Source: Nostocaceae cyanobacterium (GTDB lineage Bacteria > Cyanobacteriota > Cyanobacteriia > Cyanobacteriales > Nostocaceae). Taken from it: 64,000 nt of DNA. The position numbers and the translations under genes are program-made. Positions 35,311 to 44,990 of the stretch are shown here, piece after piece. The notes below the pieces were generated by a model. It worked only from the letters and a program-made list of their open reading frames with translations, was not told where the DNA came from and ran no database searches. The stretch covers positions 1-64,000 of the forward strand of contig JASJCY010000002.1 of NCBI GenBank assembly GCA_030065825.1, written 5' to 3'. Every line of letters starts with the position of its first letter. Position 1 is the first letter of the stretch.

Positions 35311-35499
35311 TCAAATAGCGTCTCGCTTTTGACTCGCAATTTCTGAGGCAGTGCGCCATCCCTTCTCCCCGACTTGAACCAACTGCCGTCTCAACACCGA
35401 ATCAAAGATTACGGTGTGAGCCTCCTTGCTGAAATAGGTGACAATTTCAAAGGTGGGTGTTGCGTTAGAATTTTTAAGGGTTTTCTGGAGAATCTTCAA
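35311..35499 (-). CDS. Short hypothetical protein, possibly a gene fragment
   Basis: 62 codons including TPTFEIVTYFSKEAHTVIFD and RRQLVQVGEKGWRTASEIA, which read like genuine protein. The start overlaps the end of a pentapeptide-repeat relic in another frame. I do not recognise the family; it may be a remnant of a larger gene. Confidence 0.3.
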   Translation of the reverse strand: MKILQKTLKNSNATPTFEIVTYFSKEAHTVIFDSVLRRQLVQVGEKGWRTASEIASQKRDAI

Positions 35500-35630
35500 A
35501 GATTGCTCCTCGTTGAATTAGGTTAAGCTTAATTTCCTCTGAAATTCCTCCGTTATCTCCAAATCTAGCGTTTTTTAGGTCTGCACTGCTAAGTTCGGTA
35601 CCTCCAAGGTAGGCATATCTGAGTTGACAC
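35485..35630 (-). pseudogene. C-terminal relic of a pentapeptide-repeat protein
   Basis: The minus strand reads YLGGTELSSADLKNARFGDN followed by GGISEEIKLNLIQRGAIFED and a stop. This is the usual end of cyanobacterial pentapeptide-repeat proteins (A(D/N)Lxx repeats, then a short helical cap). The 5' part is missing. Confidence 0.55.
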
Positions 35631-35633
35631 TCC

Positions 35634-36030
35634 ATCGTCCTATAAGGACGAGGATTCTTGGTTCATTGACACTCCTTAAATCTAGAGCGGACGCTGTCGA
35701 TCCTTCTTACCGACTTCCCGCAGAAAAACTGCAAAAGAAGCAAGCTGAAGCAATCTAGACCCAGCGGGATTATCTCCCCAGGCGTAGTTTTACCCTGTTC
35801 TCCGGTGCCCCCGGATACAGCATTTATGTATATATTCAACTTTGCTGGTTTTCGGTACTCGACTAGAGTCCATGCGTTTTTATTCAGGTCGTTCGCTCCT
35901 GTGTTGCAACTCTGTGCTTTACGTGGTTGTTTTACCTGTTTTCAGGAATTACCCGCTGACCACGAACACGGGCTGGAGTTGACCAACTACTACATTTTAT
36001 CAAAAAGTCGTCCTGGAAGGACGAGGAGCC
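35634..36030. other. Non-coding block bounded by like hairpins (possible palindrome-ended element)
   Basis: TCGTCCT-ATA-AGGACGAGGA at 35637-35655 and TCGTCCT-GGA-AGGACGAGGA at 36008-36027 are near-identical hairpins about 370 bp apart in the same orientation. The interior has no gene. This resembles IS200/IS605-derived miniature elements, whose ends are single-strand hairpins. Confidence 0.4.
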
Positions 36031-36050
36031 TGTTATCCCATTATTTTCGG

Positions 36051-37280
36051 TCAATTGGAAATTTGCCCTGATACTTTTTCAATTTGCCCAGTAAAATAAG
36101 TTTCGTCGTGTTTGAGTTGTTGTGCGAATTCTAACCCTTTCTGAAAAGCAGCCAGTGCTTGGGAATAGTTATTACGTTCTAAATGAATCTGTCCAATTTG
36201 GTCGTATGCTGTCATTAAACCGTAAAAATTCCTGGCAAGTTCCTCAGTTTGTAATAAAATCTGGCTAACTTGTAATGCATCTTCAATTTGTCCATTAGAA
36301 CGGTAGAGTGCGATTAGCTTTCGTAATGCTTCAGATGCACGTACATATTGCTGGGATTGCCAAGCGGTAATATAAGCGTCTTGATAGTTATTAAAAGCCT
36401 CTTCCAGTATACTTGGATTCTCCCGTGCTAGGGATTCGTAATCTGACCCAATTGCCAGTTTTAGTGCTGGAATTGCGGTCAGATTATTTTCTTGCTGATA
36501 AATTTTTACTAGCTGATTACGTATTTTTATGGATTTTTGTGGTTGCTTTGCTTGCTGGTAAATGTAAGCTAGCTGTTGCAAATATGTAACTTGAGCTGGA
36601 AAATCCCCTTGATTGGTAGCTAACTTCAGTAATTCTTCGTAAGTAATTCCTGCTTGAGAGTAGTCAAACCAACTTAAATGTAAAGCCCCCATATTTTGTA
36701 GGGTTTCTACTTCTCGAACGGTATCTTTTTGCTCTCGTACTGCTGCTAATACCTGCTGATAAATTGCCAATGCTGGTTTGGGCGATCGCACTTGGGTGTA
36801 AGCAACAGCAATAGCTTGCCAAAGTTCTAAATCAGGGGTTTGTTGAGATTTGATCTGCTCTTCAATGGTTTGCAATCTTTGATTAATATATTGCACCTGG
36901 AGACGTTCGTTTTGATTGTAGGCGATCGCACCTACCCGTGAAAGCGCTTGTACCTCTGAGATGGGACTTAAAAAACGACGCAAGCGTATTTCCCGATTCC
37001 AAGTATCAAAGGCTCCCTGTTTATCTCCTGCTTCCAGTTTTGCTGCTGCTTGTTGATTCAATTTATCCAGTTCAATTTCCAAGGTTTGCCGTTGAGTAGG
37101 AGTTAACGGCTGTTTTTCTGGCAAGTTTGGTAGTAGGGGGTCGGGTGTGGTAATCTCCAAGGGATTGGGGGGAAATTTATCCGGTAGTTTGGGCTTCTTG
37201 GTTTTTGCCAGGGTTAGAGAACTGCACAGCAGCCACAATGTAGCAGTAGTAGTAATGGTCAGACTTAAGCAGCGTAACAT
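36051..37280 (-). CDS. Secreted or periplasmic TPR-repeat protein
   Basis: 409 residues. The N-terminal signal peptide (LTITTTATLWLLCSSLTLA, cleavage after LA around residue 25) is followed by a Pro-rich linker and a helical array from about 60 to the end. That array contains tetratricopeptide-like units such as ALAIYQQVLAAVREQKDTVREV and GQIHLERNNYSQALAAFQKGLE. A protein-interaction scaffold in the periplasm or outer-membrane region; partner unknown. Common in cyanobacteria as a conserved TPR protein. It is divergently oriented from cpcT, with their starts about 160 bp apart. Confidence 0.82.
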   Translation of the reverse strand: MLRCLSLTITTTATLWLLCSSLTLAKTKKPKLPDKFPPNPLEITTPDPLLPNLPEKQPLTPTQRQTLEIELDKLNQQAAAKLEAGDKQGAFDTWNREIRLRRFLSPISEVQALSRVGAIAYNQNERLQVQYINQRLQTIEEQIKSQQTPDLELWQAIAVAYTQVRSPKPALAIYQQVLAAVREQKDTVREVETLQNMGALHLSWFDYSQAGITYEELLKLATNQGDFPAQVTYLQQLAYIYQQAKQPQKSIKIRNQLVKIYQQENNLTAIPALKLAIGSDYESLARENPSILEEAFNNYQDAYITAWQSQQYVRASEALRKLIALYRSNGQIEDALQVSQILLQTEELARNFYGLMTAYDQIGQIHLERNNYSQALAAFQKGLEFAQQLKHDETYFTGQIEKVSGQISN

Positions 37281-37442
37281 GGGGATTCGACCTTTAGTTT
37301 TGTATCGGGGAGTAGAGTGGATACTATACTACCCTTGCTGGAAATTGACGAACACAGGAGAGAAAATTCTCCTGGATTTCAGGTAACAGCAAGATTTAGA
37401 ATATTAATCAATGATTTTTACACAACTGGTGTCCCGTCTGTA

Positions 37443-38033
37443 ATGACTCATTCTACAGATATTGCTACTTTAGCTCGCTGGATGGCAGCAGATTTTAGCA
37501 ATCAAGCACAAGCTTTTGAAAATCCACCTTTTTTTGCTCACATTCGCGTATGTATACGTCCCCTCCCTGGGGAATTTTTATCTGGGGTGAGCTTATTTCT
37601 AGAACAAGCCTATGATTTTGCCCTTCATCAACCCTACCGGATGCGGGTGATGAATTTGATTAACGCACAAAAGCACATTGTTATCGAACACTACACCGTT
37701 AAAGAACAGGAAAAATTTTATGGTGCATCCCGTGATTTAGAACAGTTGAGGACTTTAACCCCCGATGACCTAGAGAAAATGCCGGGATGCAATATGGTTG
37801 TGGAATGGACAGGTAATAGTTTCAAGGGTAGGGTAGAACCAGGTAAAGGCTGTATCGTAGTTCGCAACGGCAAGAATACTTACCTTGATAATGAATTTGA
37901 AATTGATGCAGACAAATTTCTCAGCCTTGACAGGGGAAGAGATTTAGAAACTGATGAGCGTTTATGGGGTTCCATCGCTGGACCATTTCACTTTGTCCGT
38001 TGGGGGAATTTTGCCCATGAGGTGAAAGTTTAA
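37443..38033 (+). CDS. cpcT: CpcT/CpeT-type phycobiliprotein chromophore lyase
   Basis: 196 residues from ATG 37443; a longer frame to 37317 adds unconserved sequence. It has the CpcT/CpeT pattern: LARWMAADFSNQAQAFENPPFFAHIRVCIRPLP near the start, FLEQAYDFALHQPYRMRV, then GCNMVVEWTGNSF and GCIVVRNGKNTYLDNEFEI. In Nostoc the family attaches phycocyanobilin to Cys153-type sites of beta-phycocyanin/phycoerythrocyanin subunits. Length and motifs fit CpcT, but other family members are similar. Supports a phycobilisome-bearing host. Acts in the cytoplasm. Confidence 0.85.
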   Translation: MTHSTDIATLARWMAADFSNQAQAFENPPFFAHIRVCIRPLPGEFLSGVSLFLEQAYDFALHQPYRMRVMNLINAQKHIVIEHYTVKEQEKFYGASRDLEQLRTLTPDDLEKMPGCNMVVEWTGNSFKGRVEPGKGCIVVRNGKNTYLDNEFEIDADKFLSLDRGRDLETDERLWGSIAGPFHFVRWGNFAHEVKV

Positions 38034-38039
38034 CTTCTT

Positions 38040-38445
38040 TTGGCGGAATTAAGGGAACTTGGTAATTTTTATGGTTTAAAAACCTGGATAGAATATGGTT
38101 TAAAACAAAGTAAAAATGAACTAGTACCGCTGCCTTGGAAGTCAAAAGTCATAGACGCGTCAGCGGAACATCCATTTCCGCCGTTCTGCACTAGGTTGAG
38201 CAGATTTTGCTGTGATTTATTATCCACAAATTGAGAAGTGGTGGGAGATTGTTTGTAGTGCCTATTTAATGGTTAGTCTTCACTCCAAACAGCTACTTAA
38301 ATTACCACCACAATCAGAATCAAAATTTGCTTCACATTCCTGGTGGGATAATGGTAATGGCTGGATTAATATTCTTAATCATCTCCGTTTAATAATTCAA
38401 CTATTTGTATTATTTAATCTGATTAAACCTTGGTTAACACACCGG
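38040..38445 (+). pseudogene. IS701-type transposase relic, interrupted
   Basis: AELRELGNFYGLKTWIEYGL to KNEL (38040-38123), then a 70-bp insertion that breaks the frame, then YPQIEKWWEIVCSAYLMVSL and WWDNGNGWINILNHLRLIIQ to about 38440. This is the C-terminal third of a transposase type frequent in Nostocales; the catalytic N-terminal part is gone. Its last frame residues run into a MITE-A copy. Confidence 0.7.
38125..38194. mobile_element. 70-bp insertion with ACTAG target duplication in the transposase relic
   Basis: ACTAG stands at 38120-38124 and again at 38190-38194, and deleting one copy plus the interior restores the transposase reading (NEL-G). The first 29 bp equal 1305-1333. Internal CCGCTG/CAGCGG arms suggest a hairpin. 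Confidence 0.55.
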
Positions 38446-38447
38446 AA

Positions 38448-38558
38448 TGCGCCTCAGATAAAAACCGGGTTTATTGAGAATAACTAATGCTGAAAGCCTA
38501 AATTTTACGTTGAGAAACTCGTTTTTTTTTTCAGTCTTGCCCTTGAATGGTGCAAGAT
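38448..38558. mobile_element. MITE-A copy with degenerate left end
   Basis: The right end GGTGCAAGAT is at 38549-38558. AAAAACCGGGTTTATTGAG and the inverted CGTTGAGAAACTCGTTTTT arms are inside. The left terminal repeat has decayed. Confidence 0.65.
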
Positions 38559-38738
38559 ATAACTTATACTGTTTCACTTTATTCGTGATACAAATTATGA
38601 ACTTGGGCGCAAGCATTGCGCCCCTACATATGTATCAATATTTTCGTGAATTGGTATTAACAGGTTTTAAAATTCCTCAGTTATCTACCGGGTTATTGAA
38701 GCTTCAAAGGATTATTACAGCATATTTCATCTTGATGA

Positions 38739-38965
38739 GGTACAATCGGAGGGGCAAGGATGCCAATCCCACAATAGTTTTACAATTTATTTCTCTAGTT
38801 GTCAAAGAGTTTGAACAGCATGGAATTATCGTTGAAAAATACGATGTTGTCAGTTGCAAATCTGATACATCAAACTCTATCAGCTTTGGCTATCATTCCA
38901 ACGAAATAGGGTTTGGTTGGACAAATGCAGTATTTATCGAATTGCTAGCCATAACTCAGCCTTGA
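38739..38965 (+). pseudogene. C-terminal fragment of a GH37 trehalase
   Basis: Reads ISLVVKEFEQHGIIVEKYDV followed by SFGYHSNEIGFGWTNAVF. EKYDVV and GFGWTN are the terminal signatures of alpha,alpha-trehalase. The rest of the roughly 500-residue enzyme is absent, and MITE and transposase remains lie immediately upstream, so it was probably lost by insertion and deletion. Confidence 0.7.
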
Positions 38966-38999
38966 ATTTGGCAAAACGAGCCTATTCCTCTTTTGTCTG

Positions 39000-39797
39000 T
39001 TAATATCCCGTAGCTGTCAACTCTAGTTGATGAAAGTAAGGAACTCGCTCAATCCAGGTTTCCCAAGTACCTTGGGGGTATAGTTTCAAGTGACGGAAGC
39101 CTGGTGATTTTTGTTCAAGGGCAAAATTTGAGCTTTGTGGACAGAACTGAATACAGGTTGAAGGTGTTCCTAGATATTGTACCTGGTGACGCTGGTGCTG
39201 AAATTCTTGATGGATGTGACCAAATAATACTAACTTTACTTGGGGGTGCCGATCTAAAATCGCAAAAAGTTCCTGGGAATTTTGCAGTTTACTGGTATCC
39301 AGCCAATCAGAATTGACTGCAAATGGGGGATGATGTAGAGCTATGAGTGTAGGTTTATTAGCGGTTATAGTTAACTGAAAATCTAGCCAATCTAAGGTTT
39401 CTAGTGATAAATGACCATGTACGCAATCTGGTACAGAAGAATCAAGTAATATAAAATGCCAACCACCACGTTCAAAAGACTTACGTCGGGAAAACAGTCC
39501 TAAATTTAAAATTTCCTCCATCGTCATCGCACAGTCATGATTTCCTGGTAACCAGTAAGTGGGTATTTGCAGGGGACGCAGCAAATTGTCTACCCTTTCG
39601 TAAGATTCAGGTTTACCATCACCAGACAAGTCTCCCGTGAGTAGAAGTAAATCCAGTTTAGAATCCAGTTCCTTTAATCGCTGAATTACAACACCAAAAG
39701 ACTCACTAGTAGGCATTCCCAGCAATTCCTGATTTTCGTCAGCAAACAGATGTATATCTGTTACTTGTGCTATTGATATGGGGGAAACTTGATTCAT
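39000..39797 (-). CDS. cpdA: Calcineurin-like phosphodiesterase, CpdA type
   Basis: 265 residues. The five metallophosphoesterase motifs are all present: D14-x-H16 (QVTDIHL), GDLSGDG with D56, GNHD at 85-88, ALHHPP and GHIHQE. This order and length fit class III 3',5'-cyclic AMP phosphodiesterase (CpdA/Icc), a cytoplasmic dimetal hydrolase of cAMP. Related enzymes cleave other phosphodiesters, so the substrate is inferred. It is a single gene with no operon partner. Confidence 0.87.
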   Translation of the reverse strand: MNQVSPISIAQVTDIHLFADENQELLGMPTSESFGVVIQRLKELDSKLDLLLLTGDLSGDGKPESYERVDNLLRPLQIPTYWLPGNHDCAMTMEEILNLGLFSRRKSFERGGWHFILLDSSVPDCVHGHLSLETLDWLDFQLTITANKPTLIALHHPPFAVNSDWLDTSKLQNSQELFAILDRHPQVKLVLFGHIHQEFQHQRHQVQYLGTPSTCIQFCPQSSNFALEQKSPGFRHLKLYPQGTWETWIERVPYFHQLELTATGY

Positions 39798-40208
39798 CTT
39801 GGGTGATAGCGTCTTAATATCAGATTATGCTTTTGGAAATATTACCCCTTGCAATAAAGTAGCAAAGTTACCGTGTGTACGAACTTACACGGACATGGTT
39901 GATTGGGCAATTTGCCAACCTAGGAATTAGTTATGGATCAACATTGTTGTTCTGTGGTTTTTACTTACTCAACGAACTAAATTATTACAAAAAAAATATA
40001 ATTTTGTAAATAAGTAGCTTTTTTACATCTATCTTAAGATATATTTATTGTGGGAATTTTCCTTATTCTTACCCTGGTAGGTGGCAATTCCCCTTTTTCC
40101 TAGCTCCCTGCTTCTGTGAACTTGATAGTAAGAACAATTCATAAAAAATTGCTGGCGTGGGGATGCAATTATATTTGAAATGCTGCTATTATGGGTAATG
40201 ACTAATAA
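39798..40208. other. Intergenic region upstream of tRNA-Cys
   Basis: No gene seen. TATTAT at 40187-40192 is a plausible -10 box for the tRNA, with a weak TGCAAT at 40164-40169. Confidence 0.4.
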
Positions 40209-40280
<72 letters not shown>

Positions 40281-40347
40281 TTTCTGTTATAACGAGACCG
40301 CAATCTTCCCGCAAAGCGCCTATAGGCATACCAATAGTCCTAACCCG

Positions 40348-40491
40348 GAACTCGCGTTCAAGGAATTTTTGTTTCAAGCAAAGACTGAGCAAATTATGTG
40401 CAATATGCTCAAACGTGCTGTTGACCGTGCTGTGGAAAGGGGTTGTGATACGGTACAGTTTAGTGTTCCACAAATCTTCAAGAAGTTGTAA
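40348..40491 (+). pseudogene. 47-codon open fragment after tRNA-Cys
   Basis: A frame with protein-like composition (AFKEFLFQAKTEQIMCNMLK ... DTVQFSVPQIFKKL, stop at 40489) but no upstream start or Shine-Dalgarno. Family not recognised. It may be the 3' stump of a gene lost when material was inserted or deleted next to the tRNA. Confidence 0.3.
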
Positions 40492-40559
40492 TTTTTCACC
40501 AGAGGGCTAACTCGAATACCTGGCTAAACTCAGCGCTCATTCTCTCCTCACGTTTGAAG

Positions 40560-40775
40560 CTAGCTATTATGCTTCGAGTTTATGTAACATGACTATCGAC
40601 ACACTCCGACGAGTCGCCAAAACCCTATATTTTTCGTTGAGGTGTGTCGATTGCTTATGGGGTAAGGGTTTGAGATATGCAATTTACCAATTTTTCAGGA
40701 GGATATATAATAATTCTCAGCAGTGTGTCAATTTGGCGGCTGAAACCCTCACTGGGTAAGGCTTCCTAGACGAAC
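40560..40775 (+). promoter_or_regulatory. CRISPR leader
   Basis: AT-rich stretch directly upstream of repeat 1, with GACGAGTCGCCAAAACCC, TTGAGGTGTGTCGATTGC and ending CTGGGTAAGGCTTCCTAGACGAAC. This resembles leaders of cyanobacterial type III-associated arrays. It fixes the array orientation as plus. Confidence 0.5.
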
Positions 40776-40955
40776 TCCCCACCGATTGGGTTAATTCGGA
40801 TTAGTTGGAAACTGTTGGAATCTATAATATCGTTATACGTCATCCCCACCGATTGGGTTAATTCGGATTAGTTGGAAACTCGTAGGGCTGGGGTAACCCC
40901 ACCCCTACAATGTGGGATACCTCACCGATTGGGTTAATTCGGATTAGTTGGAAAC
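40776..40955 (+). CRISPR. Three-repeat CRISPR array, 37-nt repeat
   Basis: Repeats at 40776-40812, 40843-40879 and 40919-40955. The sequence begins TCCCCACCGATTGGG and ends ATTAGTTGGAAAC; the first two are identical and the third has two 5' mismatches, as expected for the leader-distal end. Spacers are 30 nt (40813-40842) and 39 nt (40880-40918). Spacer 2 is itself a palindrome (GTAGGGCTGGGGTAACCCCA...). A terminator follows at once. The wrecked Cmr genes downstream are the only cas genes here. Confidence 0.85.
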
Positions 40956-40962
40956 AAAAAAG

Positions 40963-40991
40963 AAGCCCTCCAGGTTATTCTTGGAGGGCTT
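40963..40991. terminator. Bidirectional terminator between CRISPR array and Rpn relic
   Basis: AAGCCCTCCA (40963-40972) pairs with TGGAGGGCTT (40982-40991). A run of A residues precedes it and T residues follow, so it can serve both the array and the minus-strand gene. Confidence 0.75.
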
Positions 40992-41020
40992 TGATTACCT
41001 AATAAATATTCAAAAAAAAA

Positions 41021-41392
41021 TCACATAATTTCCTGCAAATCATCAATGATATTTGCCGTGATAATAGTACGTAAAATACCTTTTAATTGTTCTAAATCAT
41101 TAACTTGGCGGATTCTAGGTATTAATTCCAAACCTTGACTACCAAATTTAGCCTCTAAACTCATTTCTATGTTAGAAAGCATTTGTTCTTTCCGTCCTCG
41201 CGCTTCTCCAATTGCGACACCTCTTGCTTCTCCAATTACGACACCTCGCGCTTCTCCCTCACGCAATATTTCCTGATACCAAGGTGACTCTCGTAAAACT
41301 CCCATATCCCACCTCATAATCTCTTTAACAACAGCACTCTCTAACACAAAGGTGCTTGGAGATTGGGAATATTTGTTACCCATCGCACCCAA
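41021..41392 (-). CDS. Truncated Rpn-family (PD-(D/E)XK nuclease/transposase) protein, C-terminal part
   Basis: 123 residues matching only the C-terminal half of Rpn/LpqR-like recombination-promoting proteins: MRWDMGVLRESPWYQEILRE, a GEARGVVI/GEARGVAI/GEARG repeat and a helical end. The N-terminal nuclease domain (about 200 residues) is missing. The first residues MGAMGNKYSQSPSTFV look like fused foreign sequence. Probably non-functional as a nuclease, though transcription and translation are possible. Confidence 0.6.
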   Translation of the reverse strand: MGAMGNKYSQSPSTFVLESAVVKEIMRWDMGVLRESPWYQEILREGEARGVVIGEARGVAIGEARGRKEQMLSNIEMSLEAKFGSQGLELIPRIRQVNDLEQLKGILRTIITANIIDDLQEIM

Positions 41393-41562
41393 TTATCTGA
41401 TGCAAGGCTAATCAGTTTTTTTGTGCTGGTATCTGCGGGTTTTGGCATTGCTGTAGATGCACTTTTAGATATGATTATAAAGGACAATAATAGAGATTTA
41501 GCAGTGCTTATCAATATAAATTTTAGTCATAATTTACTTGTATTTTAGCTTCCTCACCCACC

Positions 41563-41682
41563 CAGAAATAAATTTCCGGGCTAACAAACAAAGTCCACTA
41601 AAGTAGACTACAAAACCTATGTTATTTAGTCATCTTAAGATGACTTAGTCTATAAGCCAGGAAATTAATTTCCTGGCAATTG
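41563..41682. repeat. Multi-hairpin element, copy 1 (inverted relative to 44560-44668)
   Basis: Successive hairpins AGAAATAAATTTCC, AGTCCACTAAAGTAGACT, AGTCATCTTAAGATGACT and CCAGGAAATTAATTTCCTGG. The whole block is repeated in reverse complement at 44560-44668. Confidence 0.75.
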
Positions 41683-41860
41683 AGGAGTTTAAAATCAATT
41701 TGCAGAATAATGTTAAACCCCCCTAAAATCGATTTCATCAAGAGAAAAGGGGTATATCGCGCACACAACCCAGACTCTGATCAAATAGCAAGTGGAAAAC
41801 GCCTTTTCCGCCTATGTGTCATAGTAGACCTGTAGTGATAAAACACGGTAAAGATAAAGT

Positions 41861-42388
41861 ATGTATAGCTACCAGATAGAGTTAAAAGGTGAAGTATTAC
41901 AGGTTGGTTTCAATCGTAATGTTCCTGCCCAAGGCGATCGCATAGTCACAGATGCTCTAGAGCTATTAGACCAGAAGATTGAATCCGGCGAAATACCAGG
42001 AGGAAAGCTGATTTTAATTGACGGACTCCAATCAGTCCCCGTTGCTTATGTCTTGTCTCATAAGCTCGTACATTTATACTCAGTCGTTGCGGTTTTTGAC
42101 CCCAAATTAGGCAGTAAAATTAGCAAAGCCAATGGTGCTATTAGAAACAAAACCTATGTAGTCACTTCTGCCCACGGTTCCCCAGAATATAGAGTAGGAG
42201 ATTTGATTGAAACCCAAGAACCTCAAAAAGAGCGTTCTATTATTAAAGTCGTCTTATGTGGACCACCACAAGCGGGTAAATCCTGTTTGCGGGATGGTTT
42301 AAAAAAAGCCATTTTTGGAACTTTTATATTTTCCCCAACACCTTGTAGAGGTAATCAAAGACAAAAATCAGCAATTACATCCAAGTGA
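41861..42388 (+). pseudogene. csx3: csx3-AAA (Crn3 ring nuclease) gene, truncated
   Basis: Residues 1-120 are a complete Csx3/Crn3 domain (SYQIELKGEVLQVGF, LIDGLQSVPVAYVLSHKLVH, AVFDPKLG). Csx3 degrades cyclic tetra-adenylate made by type III complexes. As in other cyanobacteria it is fused to an AAA ATPase domain, whose P-loop GPPQAGKS is at 134-141. Homology stops about residue 153 (near 42320) and the frame ends in unrelated codons, because a deletion joins it to the end of cmr2. The Csx3 part might still be made as a 175-residue protein. Confidence 0.78.
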
Positions 42389-42532
42389 CGCAGATTTGAC
42401 ACAAATCAATGGGGGAATTTTAGGCGATCGCAAAACGTACTACCAAGATGACGCTGAAGAAATTGACGAAAACAAAGTCAATCAAGCTTTAACCAAATGG
42501 ATTATTAACCTTGCAAAAGTGGGATTTCACCT

Positions 42533-42545
<13 letters not shown>
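42321..42545 (+). pseudogene. cmr2: 3' stump of cmr2/cas10
   Basis: Reads FPQHLVEVIKDKNQQLHPSD ... NQALTKWIINLAKVGFHLCQ and stops 13 bp inside the following cmr3 start. The position immediately before and overlapping cmr3 is that of Cas10/Cmr2 in cyanobacterial III-B loci. About 800 or more residues including the HD and GGDD palm domains are missing. Identity is inferred from context and gene order more than from motifs. Confidence 0.5.
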
Positions 42546-43575
<1,030 letters not shown>

Positions 43576-43581
43576 TGATGG

Positions 43582-44096
43582 TTGGGAGAGCGATCGCTTC
43601 GTTATGATGTGCAAGTTCGCAAATTAGAACATGTGGGTGGTTTTATTGACAAAGTACGCCAAACAGCTCGAGAATGGATGCAACTCCAAGGTATAGTAGC
43701 CAATCCCGTGGAAAAAGCACCTTGGCGAGAAATATGGCATCCTGATAACGTGCAAGTATGGGGACGGGAAGCTGGAAGTAGGGAAGATTCCCAAGCTATC
43801 TTTTGGTTCCACAAACCTTATCAAGAGGAAATTCGGGGAATACAGTCAGAGGGTTCAATTTATCGTTCCTCCCTGACGGGAAGAATGGGGCAAATTGGTA
43901 GATTATGGCATCGGATGTATCCCTTAGGTTGCTAAAAAACCCCCAAGATCCAAAAGGCAAACCAATTATTAAAACTACACCAAAATACTTGGAATTGTTA
44001 ACTATTTTCCCAGACAATTCTCCTGAGTCTCGTCAATTTATCGACTTTCTTCATTCTCAACAAAATCGAACTAATAGCTTTCAAAAACTGTGGTAA
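43582..44096 (+). pseudogene. Fragments of another Cmr RAMP protein (Cmr6/Cmr1-like)
   Basis: Two frames together read QVRKLEHVGGFIDKVRQTAR ... SIYRSSLTGRMGQIGRLWHR MYPL, then after a shift near 43927 RLLKNPQDPKGKPIIKTTPK YLELLTIFPDN. The text is continuous protein with a frameshift. Location after cmr3 and the GRMGQIGRLWHRMYP motif suggest a cyanobacterial Cmr RAMP subunit, but which one (Cmr6 or Cmr1) I cannot say. cmr4 and cmr5 appear to be deleted. Confidence 0.5.
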
Positions 44097-44128
44097 TTAG
44101 GTAGGCACAATTAGATGTAAGATAAGAC

Positions 44129-44450
44129 CTCAGCTGGGGATTTAATTCCTTTTACAAGATTAGAATATCAAGATATTTTTCGGGCTGATTATAACAGAGT
44201 TAAGGAACCACAAAAGCGAGTCAAATTACAAGAAACCCTTGCCATATTTACCCGTTTATTGAATGAATCTAGTGGTAATACTGCAATTCTGCAGCAGCAT
44301 GGAGGAATTCAATATGATAGATATGTGAATAAGGGCAATATTGACCATTTTCGCATTACTCAAGATACGCAGGTTAGTAATACTATTTCTCAAGGAAAAT
44401 TGATATTACGTCGCTATGGTTTAGAACCGGAAGTTAATCATAATCCCTAG
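44129..44450 (+). pseudogene. Unassigned reading-frame relic at the end of the Cmr region
   Basis: Continuous frame without start: GDLIPFTRLEYQDIFRADYN ... SGNTAILQQHGGIQYDRYVN ... GKLILRRYGLEPEVNHNP, stop at 44448. Probably another piece of the same degenerate locus, family not recognised. Confidence 0.35.
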
Positions 44451-44495
44451 CTACAAAATAGGGGTTAGGGAAAAGGGGTTTTGATTCTCAAAGTT

Positions 44496-44530
44496 AGAAG
44501 TCGGGTTTGCTCAAGAAACTCGACTTCTTT
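44496..44530 (+). terminator. Terminator-like hairpin after the Cmr relics
   Basis: AGAAGTCG (44496-44503) pairs with CGACTTCT (44521-44528), followed by TTTTGTTTT. Confidence 0.6.
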
Positions 44531-44559
44531 TGTTTTGGAACCCCGCAAAGAAATTAATT

Positions 44560-44668
44560 TCCTTGCTCACACACCAAGTCATCTTCAAGATGACTAAATA
44601 ACCTAGGTTTCCTTGAGTCTACTTTAGTAGACTTTGTTTATTAGCCCGGAACTTTAGTTCCGGGTGGG
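44560..44668. repeat. Multi-hairpin element, copy 2 (inverse of 41563-41682)
   Basis: Reverse complement of copy 1: AGTCATCTTCAAGATGACT, AGTCTACTTTAGTAGACT and CCCGGAACTTTAGTTCCGGG hairpins in the opposite order. The two copies bracket the Cmr wreck. Confidence 0.75.
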
Positions 44669-44959
44669 TGAGCATTTGCCTTTTGCTATGAGAATTGGGA
44701 AAATAAATTACATCTGAAATTATGAATCAAAATGAATATTTATTTGAAGAGTTACATCCACTCATTTTTTGTCAAATATGGGGTCTTATGTACTTACATT
44801 GTAGAAGATATAAGGGAATAGGGAAGGGGGAATTGGAAGTAGTGAGTAGCAATTAATCTTCTGTTGTCTCCTTTCTTGTCTCTTGCGACCCCACCATATT
44901 TAATTAACCCACCCGACAAACAACCCTATCAACAAAATAGACATCTGGTGGAAAAGAAT

Positions 44960-44990
44960 GTTCCAGACGTTGCATTGCAACGTCTGGAAC
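44960..44990. repeat. 31-bp near-perfect palindrome
   Basis: GTTCCAGACGTTGCA and its exact inverse flank a single central base. It lies in the 44669-45111 gap, where no gene is seen. May be a REP element or a terminator for the tonB gene. Confidence 0.6.

Noticed and set aside
35805-36071. 88-codon plus-strand frame
   Set aside because: Lies inside the hairpin-bounded block, has no domain and no ribosome site.
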